Shown piece after piece: positions 32,833-40,064 of a stretch of DNA of 64,000 nucleotides. The position numbers and the translations under genes are program-made. A model generated the notes under the pieces. It was given only the letters and a program-made list of their open reading frames with translations. It was not told the DNA's origin and did no database searches. This DNA is from Rhizobium album (GTDB lineage Bacteria > Pseudomonadota > Alphaproteobacteria > Rhizobiales > Rhizobiaceae). The stretch is from NCBI RefSeq assembly GCF_003122325.1, contig NZ_QFBC01000020.1, forward strand, positions 1 to 64,000. Reading direction: 5' to 3'. Within the stretch, counting starts at the first letter, position 1. Each line of letters begins with the position of its first letter.

Positions 32833-33215
32833 CTGGCCGTCTTATCTTCGTGGGCGAAATCAAGGAGCCCGTCGCCAACTCTGTCCACCACGCCGACGCG
32901 CTGTCCTTCATGCGCCGGCTCCAGCCGATCGGCAGCGGTATCGACTACTGGGCCGTCGCCGATAGCGGCAAGTACCAACTCGACTATCAGATGGGCCAGC
33001 GCCTGGGGCATGAATATCTTGAGTTTGTCGGCAACCATCCGACCCTGGGCAATTCCAACCTTCTCGGCTGGATCGTGAACGACATGTCGCGCACTCTGGA
33101 CCACAAAGGCAAGATTGATGCATCCGCGCTCGGCTTCCTCCGCATCGTCAACGATTATGCGATGGCCGCTGCTGCCATCCTCGCGATGCCGAGCACCCAC
33201 GATGCAGCCGAATAG
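32829..33215 (+). CDS. Conserved hypothetical protein, paralogue of 2154-2540
   Basis: A 128-residue soluble protein (MTGRLIFVGEIKEPVANSVHHADALSF...), gap-free alignable with the left copy. The conserved blocks ADALSFMRRLQPIGSGIDYWAVADSGKY and DASALGFLR show which parts are constrained. No known family. The next, damaged membrane-protein frame begins inside its 3' end. Confidence 0.65.
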   Translation: MTGRLIFVGEIKEPVANSVHHADALSFMRRLQPIGSGIDYWAVADSGKYQLDYQMGQRLGHEYLEFVGNHPTLGNSNLLGWIVNDMSRTLDHKGKIDASALGFLRIVNDYAMAAAAILAMPSTHDAAE

Positions 33216-33413
33216 CGCTTACCCCGGCATCTTCACGTTCTCGGCCGGCGTCTTAGCCGGCGGTGTATATCCCGCAATGCAGATCTTGCCGGGCGTCGGC
33301 GCCACTATGATGGGCTGGACTGATCTGCTGATAATCGTCACACCGACAACTCACTTGCCGTCGCTGTTGTTATCGGCCTTCTGTGGTATGTCGAAGGCGG
33401 GAGACCGAAATGA
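33202..33413 (+). pseudogene. Small membrane-protein gene with an apparent frameshift
   Basis: From the ATG at 33202 the frame reads MQPNSAYPGIFTFSAGVLAG...MMGWTDLLIIV. After about 33340 the hydrophobic and family-like sequence continues in another frame (TDNSLAVAVVIGLLWYVEGG, ending RPK and stop at 33413). Joining the two frames gives a plausible two-TM protein, holin-like in size, so a single-base indel has probably broken it. Alternatively the second part is a separate short ORF. Confidence 0.4.
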
Positions 33414-33418
33414 TCAGG

Positions 33419-33467
33419 GGCGGGTGCCCTCAAATCTGAGGACACCTTCGATGCAAAAGCACCCGCC
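33419..33467. terminator. Long inverted repeat, possible terminator with an embedded operator-like core
   Basis: GGCGGGTGC (33419-33427) is complementary to GCACCCGCC (33459-33467). Inside the loop lies CCTCAAATCTGAGG (33428-33441), related to the perfect palindrome at 15445-15464. There is no T-run, so transcription termination is uncertain, but the site closes the 29.5-33.4 kb operon. Confidence 0.4.
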
Positions 33468-33483
33468 TGCTAAGGAATGCTAA

Positions 33484-33816
33484 GGTTGATGCTGCAATTT
33501 CGTCGGGCTGTCCAATACCACGGGCCTGTCGAGCTTCGTGGATGATGCCGATATCGACGGCGGAAACCGCTTCCACTCCGGAAGTGGTTTTTCGCTGTTT
33601 GGCCGTTGCCGGCTTAAGGTTCCCGTTTAGAACCTCAACCTCGTCGACAACTCCCGCCAATGGCGGATGTTGGTCGGCCGAAGGTCTTCTGGAAATCGTC
33701 TTGCGAGTAGCTGTGACGCCGAAAGGGCAAATTTGCCTATTCGGGATGAGACGACAAACTCCGTCGCCTCTCAAATGCTCAAGGTGGCTGAGCGCTCAAC
33801 CAAGCCCGCAGAATAC
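33484..33816. other. No supported gene
   Basis: Open frames exist on both strands but show no family-like sequence, no good ribosome-binding site and codon use unlike neighbouring genes. It lies between the ends of two convergent operons. Confidence 0.4.
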
Positions 33817-34038
33817 TCACAAAATATCGCGCGTAATGCGCAATCGGTCGCCGTTTATCAAATCGATATCCTTGTCGAGCTTCATCTGAAACAACGCGTC
33901 CACGATATCAGCCACGGTGAAGCCGGCGGCGGACAACGGGATGCTGATGTCTAGCAGGCTAATCGAAGTTTCGCGGTTCGCCTTTAGCAGCCGAAGTTCG
34001 TTCAAGACAGCGATACGTGTGTCTTCAACGCGGCTCAT
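33817..34038 (-). CDS. Small winged-helix-like protein, third gene of a micro-operon
   Basis: Seventy-three residues (MSRVEDTRIAVLNELRLLKANRETSIS...). LLDISIPLSAAGFTVADIVDALFQMKLDKDIDLINGDRLRITRDIL reads as a winged-helix core with a terminal beta wing. The start overlaps the stop of 34035 by ATGA, supporting translation. Function unknown. Confidence 0.6.
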   Translation of the reverse strand: MSRVEDTRIAVLNELRLLKANRETSISLLDISIPLSAAGFTVADIVDALFQMKLDKDIDLINGDRLRITRDIL

Positions 34039-34229
34039 AGTGGATTGATGGCCGCATTCTGTGCGGTGCTAGAACAAGCGCTATTTACTTCTTTCGTCCG
34101 CTGCTCTTTTTCCCGTCTCCGCCTTTGCTGCTGGACTGATATTGATAAGCCCTGAATGGCATACTGCGGCAGTTGCGACTGGGTTGCCATAATGGCCGAG
34201 ACGTAAGTTCTCCGCAAAACTTCCATCAT
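34035..34229 (-). CDS. Small basic hypothetical protein, second gene of a micro-operon
   Basis: Sixty-four residues (MMEVLRRTYVSAIMATQSQLPQYAIQGLS...) with a basic run QQQRRRREKEQRTKE. Its start overlaps the 34226 gene stop and its stop overlaps the 33817 gene start, both as ATGA. This coupling is the main reason to believe it. Confidence 0.55.
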   Translation of the reverse strand: MMEVLRRTYVSAIMATQSQLPQYAIQGLSISVQQQRRRREKEQRTKEVNSACSSTAQNAAINPL

Positions 34230-34405
34230 GACGAAACCGGTTGAATAGAGCCACGAAACCGTGCCAACAAAACTGCGGACGCCTCCCGATCCTCAGCCTG
34301 TAAAGGCTCCATGTGGGCTGTGACGTACCCCGCCCTTTTCAGCATCTCTCCGAGCATCCGGGTATCGCATGGCTTGTAATGTAGGTGATGAACGTTGGAA
34401 GACAT
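34226..34405 (-). CDS. Small protein (59 aa), first gene of a micro-operon behind a GCCCCAAT leader
   Basis: Reads MSSNVHHLHYKPCDTRMLGE, continuing MLKRAGYVTAHMEPLQAEDR and ending SIQPVSS. AAAGGAGG is well spaced before the ATG. His-rich N-terminus, no membrane segment. It shares start context (ATGTCTTCC) and leader with the genes at 23053 and 24916 (minus). Confidence 0.6.
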   Translation of the reverse strand: MSSNVHHLHYKPCDTRMLGEMLKRAGYVTAHMEPLQAEDREASAVLLARFRGSIQPVSS

Positions 34406-34500
34406 TCCGTCCTCCTTTCGTTGGGGCGAAAGCGCTTAGCGCTCTCAATCGAAGGCGCCCTAAAGATGTGCCATCGAGAAGACTACGATGCGCCTATTGT
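34406..34500 (-). promoter_or_regulatory. GCCCCAAT leader, copy 3, with two exclusive hairpins
   Basis: Minus strand: GAGAGCGCT (34446-34438) pairs with AGCGCTTTC (34436-34428) through one G-U, which is only possible in minus-strand RNA. Alternatively CTTTCG (34432-34427) pairs with CGAAAG (34420-34415) across a GCCCCAA-containing loop, touching the AGGAGG site (34416-34411). The shared CTTTC makes the two folds exclusive. Relative to the 24917 leader, helix bases change on both sides (CTTTCG/CGAAAG versus CTCTC/GAGAG). Confidence 0.6.
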
Positions 34501-34913
34501 CAAAGGAAAGCAAACAGTCAATTGAGGTCATTCAATGACGCAGCCGTTATCAGATTCACTTGCATTGGCCGTTCAATAAGGCGACGCCAGATCCAATGTT
34601 TCCGGTTAGAACATGTTTGAATCTTAACCCCGACGTCCCAACGGGAGTCGGGGAAGACGTCGTCTAATCACCACTCTCAGCCCGTTACGCAAAACGCTGA
34701 CAGCAGGAGAGAGACGCGTCTGCGTTGCGGGCGATAGACTAAAGCGCGAACCGCCAGCCACGGGAAGCATGCTGGGCGGACCGTGCAGGGGATGCTAGCG
34801 GTTCGCAGCACACAAACCCCAGCGCGCGATCAAAGTTGCATAAAAATCTACATCGCTTCGCTATCCTCGAAACAATCATCCCGTTGCGTCGTTTGGGGGA
34901 AGGAGAACGCGCT
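34501..34913. other. Intergenic region with a strong hairpin
   Basis: Non-coding by inspection. It contains CCCCGAC...GTCGGGG (34628-34634 with 34647-34653), a 7-bp stem enclosing a further GTCCC/GGGA pairing. No T-run follows on either strand. It must also hold the promoters of the leftward micro-operon and the rightward 34914 gene. Confidence 0.45.
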
Positions 34914-35153
34914 ATGGCAAGATATTACTTCGATATTGTAAACGGCGACGGCGATTATCGAGACGAAGAAGGAGTTGATCTCCCTGATAACAGCGCTGCC
35001 AAAGACGAACTCGCGAGAACGCTCGGAAGCGTCGTACGAGAGGCGTTGATTAAAGAACGAAAGGGACGCATCGTCATTGCCGTGCGTAACGACAGCGGTT
35101 TATCGAAGATTAGAGGTACGCTCGATTTCGCGATAGAGACTGATCGATCCTAA
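34914..35153 (+). CDS. DUF6894-family small protein
   Basis: Seventy-nine residues starting MARYYFDIVNGDGDYRDEEGVDLPD. This is the (P/A)RYxFDxxxGD..xDEEGxxLPDxxAAxxEA signature of the rhizobial DUF6894 family, usually present in several paralogues; function unknown. AAGGAG precedes the ATG at 34914, which I prefer to the upstream in-frame start at 34836. Confidence 0.75.
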   Translation: MARYYFDIVNGDGDYRDEEGVDLPDNSAAKDELARTLGSVVREALIKERKGRIVIAVRNDSGLSKIRGTLDFAIETDRS

Positions 35154-35161
35154 CCGTCCGG

Positions 35162-35881
35162 CTATCGCGATTCAGATTGGAAATGCAGGTACAGCGGGTC
35201 GAACTCTGCCAACGTTTCTAGGGCTTGCAAGTCAGGAATTTGAACTCGGCCGTCTTTCCAGATCAGTAGCCCGTCGCTTCGAAGGATTTGCAGTGTCTTG
35301 TTAACATGCACGGTCGAGACGCCCATGACATCCGCCAGAATAGCTTGCGTTATGGGAAAACGAAAAGTCTGCCCCTCGATCAAATCAACCGCTCGGTACC
35401 GATAAAACATTTCGCAGATCAGATGAGCCATATGGCCTTTGATCTCCCGGCGACCCATCGCAGTAATCCATTCGCGATGGATGGAGCCATCGATCAGCGT
35501 TAACAACCAAAACATTCTCGTCAGGTGCGGGTTTTCTTCTGTGACCGCCTGCAGCCGTCTATGTGGCGCAGCTAATGTGTGGCAGTCGGTTAACGCGATG
35601 ACGCCATGATCCATTTGCTTTAGGATAAATGCATGAAGATCGACAAAGTCGCCTCCAATATGCAGAACCGTTATCTGACGCTTGCCGTCTTCTAGAAGGC
35701 GATACCTTGCAGCCAAGCCCTCTAAGAGGAGCGTACTGTTAACCGGCCTAGAGCCTTGGACGACAATATCTTCGCCGGCGCGGAACCGGTTCTCGTGCTG
35801 AAACAGGTCTCGAACTGCGTCCTCATCCGGCGCGGTGAGCGCGTCTCTCGTACGCAGATTAGATATGAGCGACTCAATCAT
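35162..35881 (-). CDS. Crp/Fnr-family transcriptional regulator
   Basis: A 239-residue protein: cyclic-nucleotide-binding-like beta-barrel (residues about 20-130; GEDIVVQGSRPVNSTLLLEG), long dimer helix, and C-terminal winged HTH (FPITQAILADVMGVSTVHVNKTLQILRSDGLL). It lacks the Cys cluster of Fnr sensors, so the effector is unknown. AAGGGGGCAGCA precedes the ATG at 35881. Convergent with the DUF6894 gene; regulon not evident. Confidence 0.85.
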   Translation of the reverse strand: MIESLISNLRTRDALTAPDEDAVRDLFQHENRFRAGEDIVVQGSRPVNSTLLLEGLAARYRLLEDGKRQITVLHIGGDFVDLHAFILKQMDHGVIALTDCHTLAAPHRRLQAVTEENPHLTRMFWLLTLIDGSIHREWITAMGRREIKGHMAHLICEMFYRYRAVDLIEGQTFRFPITQAILADVMGVSTVHVNKTLQILRSDGLLIWKDGRVQIPDLQALETLAEFDPLYLHFQSESR

Positions 35882-36090
35882 TGCTGCCCCCTTGTGTCCA
35901 CGCCGACTATGCGCTGTAACCGGCGGCAAAGCCAACTCAATGATTGGGCACGGCTATTCGAGATGATAATCGGCAGGCGGGCAAACGAACTTTGAAAAAC
36001 AATCAAAAAATATCAAACTAGCCCGAGCCGAGGTTGTTAACTTTTGTTAAGGTCCGAACTAGAAACTGTTCACTTTTTGAGAACGGCTAG

Positions 36091-36312
36091 ATGCTCACCG
36101 AAATTCAGATCGAAGACGTCGGAACCTACCGGCCGCTAAACATGTGGCAGCTTGAACGCGTCATGCGGATACGCGGGCCGAACCGTCATCTCGCCATTCT
36201 GGCGGTCGGCCTGGGCATGTCACTCAAGCAGTTCAAGAAACTCCCTCTTGACAAGCAGGACGAGGTTCAGCGCGCCTATAGCCGATTGGTGGCGACGGTG
36301 AATATGCCGTGA
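36091..36312 (+). CDS. Small hypothetical protein at the element's right end
   Basis: Seventy-three residues (MLTEIQIEDVGTYRPLNMWQLERVMRIRG...), with an HTH-like centre LAILAVGLGMSLKQFKKLPLDKQDEVQ. It starts 10 bp after a GTTCACTTTTTGAG box (36068-36081). Last gene inside the element; possibly a regulator of integration or excision. Confidence 0.6.
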   Translation: MLTEIQIEDVGTYRPLNMWQLERVMRIRGPNRHLAILAVGLGMSLKQFKKLPLDKQDEVQRAYSRLVATVNMP

Positions 36313-36339
36313 AGGGCAGCTTCAAGATGTGAACAAATG

Positions 36340-36507
36340 TGAGCAAACTTGCTCATATCTATCTCGGTGGCACGACGGGCGTCCCTCAGATGCGGGCGCA
36401 ACGCGCACCTTGTCTTGATTCGGAGCGTCACCGTGGTGAAAAAACTGGGTAACAGCCGCCGGATAAGGACCGGAATTTTGTTGTTCTGTTACCCCATTCG
36501 TTACCCC
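36340..36507. promoter_or_regulatory. Right-end recombination/operator sites
   Basis: A palindrome TGAGCAA-AC-TTGCTCA (36340-36355) is preceded by the related TGTGAACAAA. Further right are GTTACCCA on the minus strand (36446-36453) and two direct GTTACCCC copies (36488-36495 and 36500-36507, 12 bp apart). The latter match the GTTACCCG pair next to int, so they are probable integrase arm sites about 50-110 bp from attR. Confidence 0.5.
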
Positions 36508-36553
36508 GAAGAGCAACGGCGTCAAATGGTTGGCCGCTAAGTGCTTGAATAGA

Positions 36554-36630
<77 letters not shown>

Positions 36631-36797
36631 ATTGCTGACGTCCAGTTAGCAGATTCTCGCTTCGTGTAAAGCCAAAACTGGAAAGATGGCGTAACTGTTT
36701 GTTTTTCGCACCGTATCCGCGTCGGCTTCCTTCGCGAAACGTCTTGTCGCAAAAGCGGTTTATCGATACCAAGGAGCGCTCGTCAAAGGACCGGTTC

Positions 36798-37571
36798 ATG
36801 GCTCGATCGCCCTATCTGCTTTCTTTCCTGGCCTCGACGGCCGATGGCGCCCAGGCGGCCTGCGACGAATTGATTCGCATCTATGGCGATGTTGATCCCG
36901 CTGAGGCGGATGTCATCGTCGCACTCGGCGGCGACGGCTTCATGCTGCAGACGTTGCACGGCACGATGAATTCCGGCAAGCTGGTTTACGGCATGAACCG
37001 CGGTTCCGTCGGGTTTCTCATGAACGACTACAGCACGGCCAATCTGCACGAGAGAATTTCAAAAGCAGTGGCGAACGAGATCAATCCGCTGCGCATGACT
37101 GCGACCCATCTGGACGGCTCGCAATCGGTGGCACTGGCGATCAACGAGGTGGCGCTGTTTCGGCAGTCGCACCAGGCGGCGAAACTCAAGGTCGACATAG
37201 ACGGCAAGACCAAGCTGGCGGAATTGATCTGCGATGGCGTCATGGTGGCGACGCCGGCAGGGTCGACCGCCTACAACCTGTCCGCCCACGGCCCGATCCT
37301 GCCGCTCGACGCGCCGCTTCTCGCGCTGACCCCCGTCAGCCCCTTCCGCCCGCGCAGCTGGCGCGGCGCGCTTTTGCCGAACAAGGTCACGGTCGATATC
37401 CACGTGCTGGAGCACGACAAGCGGCCGGTGAATGCCGTCGCCGACTATACCGAGGCGAAGACCGTCATCCATGTGCGGATCGCCCGGACCGACGATACGA
37501 CGGCGCGCATCCTGTCCGATCCCGATCGCTCCTGGTCGGACCGTATTCTTGCAGAACAGTTTCCGACATGA
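36798..37571 (+). CDS. nadK: NAD kinase
   Basis: A 257-residue ATP-NAD kinase making NADP+. It has the GGDG motif (VIVALGGDGFMLQTLH), the NEVAL segment binding NAD (LAINEVALFRQ), the GDGVMVATPAGSTAYNLSAHGPILPL region (here CDGVMVATPAGSTAY) and a C-terminal ligand-binding sheet. I chose the ATG at 36798 (MARSPYLLSF); upstream in-frame residues do not fit the family. First chromosomal gene right of the element; stop overlaps the next gene by ATGA. Confidence 0.93.
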   Translation: MARSPYLLSFLASTADGAQAACDELIRIYGDVDPAEADVIVALGGDGFMLQTLHGTMNSGKLVYGMNRGSVGFLMNDYSTANLHERISKAVANEINPLRMTATHLDGSQSVALAINEVALFRQSHQAAKLKVDIDGKTKLAELICDGVMVATPAGSTAYNLSAHGPILPLDAPLLALTPVSPFRPRSWRGALLPNKVTVDIHVLEHDKRPVNAVADYTEAKTVIHVRIARTDDTTARILSDPDRSWSDRILAEQFPT

Positions 37572-38077
37572 CGAAGGGATTTTTGGTGAGAACAACGGCA
37601 AGAGAACCGAAACGGTGGCGCGCGCTCATCTGTGCCGCGCTGCTTCTGGGTGCCGGCACGGTCGCTGCGGAAGACATCGACACCTTGCCCGCCACCGTGA
37701 CCTTTGTCGTCAGCACCGGATACTGGGAGGATGCCGGGGAAACCGGGGCGGCTGGAGACGCGTCGGCCAAGCGCCAAGGTTATTACAAGCTCGTCTCCGT
37801 GCGCCAGCCGGATCGCACCGCCAAGGTCTACCTGCAGCAGCTGACGCTTGGCGCATCCGGCCCGCAGGTGGTCTCGAGCGTCGAGATCGAACAACTCACC
37901 GTGCTGAAACCCTACGTTACCGACATCCGGCCGGAAAGCTCGGCGGGGCCGACAAGCCAGCCCGGTCTCTTCGCCACCGTCTACCTGAAAACCGACCCGC
38001 AGGCACGGGAAGCCGAAGGCTGGACGGTGCTGATCGATGATCTCGGCGAGATGACCGTCGAGCGCGCAACGAACTGA
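37568..38077 (+). CDS. Predicted periplasmic protein, nadK partner
   Basis: A 169-residue protein with an N-terminal signal (ALICAALLLGAGTVAAE, AxA-like cleavage) and a beta-rich domain (TVTFVVSTGYWED, YYKLVSVRQPDRTAKVYLQQL). It is translationally coupled to nadK. I recognise it as a conserved rhizobial hypothetical protein without known role. Confidence 0.7.
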   Translation: MTKGFLVRTTAREPKRWRALICAALLLGAGTVAAEDIDTLPATVTFVVSTGYWEDAGETGAAGDASAKRQGYYKLVSVRQPDRTAKVYLQQLTLGASGPQVVSSVEIEQLTVLKPYVTDIRPESSAGPTSQPGLFATVYLKTDPQAREAEGWTVLIDDLGEMTVERATN

Positions 38078-38168
38078 CGGGGTAAGCGGACGGCGACAGG
38101 TATGCCCGCGGTCTCCTCGCACAGGCCCGCAAATCCGCCTGCCGGCGAAAACAGATGTCGGAAGCCGC

Positions 38169-38573
38169 TTACATCGGCGCGGTGTCGGAAGCCTTCACGT
38201 CGATGTCGAACTGCATGAGCTGGACATTGCCGCGCGGATCCTCGACGCGCACCACCGTCCTGTCGGTCCCGGAATAACCGGCATTGGAGCGATAGATCAC
38301 CGCCTCCACGCGCACCCGCAAGGCCGGGCATTCGCTGAGCGCGCCGGGTTTTGACAGCCCCTTCTTCACCTCGACGCTGCCGTTCGACGGCTGGGTGACG
38401 ACGGAGACTTTTAGCGGCGAGGGTTTGCAACCCGCTTCGGCGGCGCCCAGAAGTGCCAGCCGCCTGTCCATGCCGCTGAGGGCGCGCAGGCTTTTCTTCG
38501 ACACCGCTTCCGCCATCACGGCTGAGGGCGATACCGCCAGAAGGGTCGCTGCCATCACGATGCGGCCGAACAT
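38169..38573 (-). CDS. Predicted secreted protein
   Basis: About 134 residues with a signal peptide (IVMAATLLAVSPSAVMA) and a domain containing a conserved Cys pair (EAGCKPSP, SECPALRV), then VEAVIYRSNAGYSGTDRTVVRVEDPRG. GGAGACAGTG lies before the ATG at 38573. Upstream in-frame codons overlap a separate small ORF. Function unknown. Confidence 0.65.
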   Translation of the reverse strand: MFGRIVMAATLLAVSPSAVMAEAVSKKSLRALSGMDRRLALLGAAEAGCKPSPLKVSVVTQPSNGSVEVKKGLSKPGALSECPALRVRVEAVIYRSNAGYSGTDRTVVRVEDPRGNVQLMQFDIDVKASDTAPM

Positions 38574-38602
38574 CACTGTCTCCATGCGATGGTTTGCTGG
38601 TG

Positions 38603-38725
38603 TCACTGCGCCGAAAACAGCGCGGATGCCATCATCGAAGCGATCGTAACCGTCGAACCGGCGATGGCGATCACCGTCCATATCTTCCTGCGCCGGGTGC
38701 GCGCGCCTGACCAGTCGTAGCCCAT
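38603..38725 (-). CDS. Small single-TM protein (40 aa)
   Basis: Reads MGYDWSGARTRRRKIWTVIA followed by a hydrophobic stretch (IAGSTVTIASMMASALFSA), then stop. A basic N-terminus and one TM helix suit a small membrane protein. The ribosome-binding site is weak. It lies 30 bp upstream of the 38573 gene on the same strand. Confidence 0.4.
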   Translation of the reverse strand: MGYDWSGARTRRRKIWTVIAIAGSTVTIASMMASALFSAQ

Positions 38726-38827
38726 GTTGCAAGAATACCATGCGGTCCGGGTGGCGCAACCCCGTAAACGACAACAACCGCCGAAGCAGGTCCGGCGGCC
38801 GTTCTCATGTTTTTTCGACCGGTTTTC

Positions 38828-39959
38828 TCAGTCGAGATCGCCGACAACGGCGTCGGCCTTGCCGCTGATACGATGGGCGAGCGCTGCTTCCATGAAGGGG
38901 CTGACGTCGCCATCCAGAACATCGCCGGGCGCGGTGCTCTCGACGCCGGTGCGCAGGTCCTTGACCAGCTGATACGGCTGCAGCACGTAGGAGCGGATCT
39001 GATGACCCCAGCCGATATCGGTCTTCGAGGCCGCTTCGGCATTGGCCGCGTCTTCACGCTTCTTCAGTTCCGCCTCGTAGAGACGGGCACGCAGCATGTC
39101 CCAGGCCTTGGCCCGGTTCTTGTGCTGCGAACGCTCCTGCTGGCACTGCACGACGATACCAGTCGGGATGTGCGTGATGCGCACGGCCGAATCGGTGGTA
39201 TTGACGTGCTGGCCGCCGGCGCCCGACGAACGGTAGGTATCGATGCGGCAATCGCTCTCGTTGACGTCGATGTTGATCGAGTCGTCGACGACCGGATAGA
39301 CCCAGATCGACGAGAACGAGGTGTGGCGCCGCGCGTTGCTGTCATAGGGCGAGATGCGCACCAGGCGGTGCACGCCCGATTCCGTCTTGAGCCAGCCATA
39401 GGCATTGTGACCCTTGACGAGGATCGTCGCCGACTTGATGCCCGCTTCTTCGCCATCGTGCACTTCCAGCACTTCCACCTTGAAGCGCTGCTTTTCCGCC
39501 CAGCGACTGTACATGCGCAGGAGCATGTTGGCCCAGTCCTGGCTTTCCGTGCCGCCGGCACCGGAATGCACTTCGAGATAGGTGTCGTTGCCGTCGGCCT
39601 CGCCGGACAACATGGCCTCGACCTGCAGCCGGCCGGATTCGGCCTTCAGCGCCTTCAGGACGTCCTCGGCTTCGGTGACGATCGACTGATCGCCCTCTTC
39701 CTCGCCCATGGCGATCAGCTCAATATTGTCCTGGAGCTGCTGCTCCAGACGCTTGACGCCGCCGATGCTCTCATCCAGCTGCTGGCGCTCGCGCATCAGT
39801 TTCTGCGCCTCGGTGGCGTCGTTCCAGAGGGTCGGGTCCTCTGCCTTGTTGTTCAACCAGTCCAGTCGCCTTATCGCCTGGTCCCAGTCAAAGATGCCTC
39901 CTCAGCAGGCTTATGGCCTGCTTGATTTCGTCGACAACGTTTTCGATTTCCGCACGCAT
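38828..39959 (-). CDS. prfB: Peptide chain release factor 2, with programmed +1 frameshift
   Basis: RF2 recognises UGA/UAA and triggers peptide release. The first 23 codons ([23 protein letters not shown]) run from 39959 to an in-frame TGA at 39890-39888; a +1 shift at CTT-TGA-C continues as [19 protein letters not shown] to 38828. The tip GGQ motif is in [18 protein letters not shown], and [13 protein letters not shown] leads to the decoding region. Total about 377 residues, normal for RF2. Confidence 0.95.
39887..39903 (-). promoter_or_regulatory. RF2 autoregulatory frameshift site
   Basis: On the minus strand an AGGAGG Shine-Dalgarno-like block (39902-39897) lies 3 bases before CTTTGAC (39893-39887). 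This is the classical RF2 arrangement: when RF2 is scarce, slow termination at the TGA allows +1 slippage and full-length synthesis. Confidence 0.95.
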
Positions 39960-40064
39960 GATGCTGACTTCGCTACCTCTGTGAAAAAAGTTTGCCCGTG
40001 AATAGTGTCGAAGGCCCGGGATGTAAAGACCCGGTGCCTGCGCTTTGTCCCGTCCGTCGCGAGT

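Noticed and set aside
2720..36081. LexA/SOS boxes at the GTTCACT motifs
   Set aside because: The alphaproteobacterial LexA site is GTTC-N7-GTTC; none of the three motifs has the second half at the correct distance.
38807..39925. A 372-codon frame antisense to prfB
   Set aside because: prfB on the other strand is certain; the antisense protein is low-complexity and His/Arg-rich.
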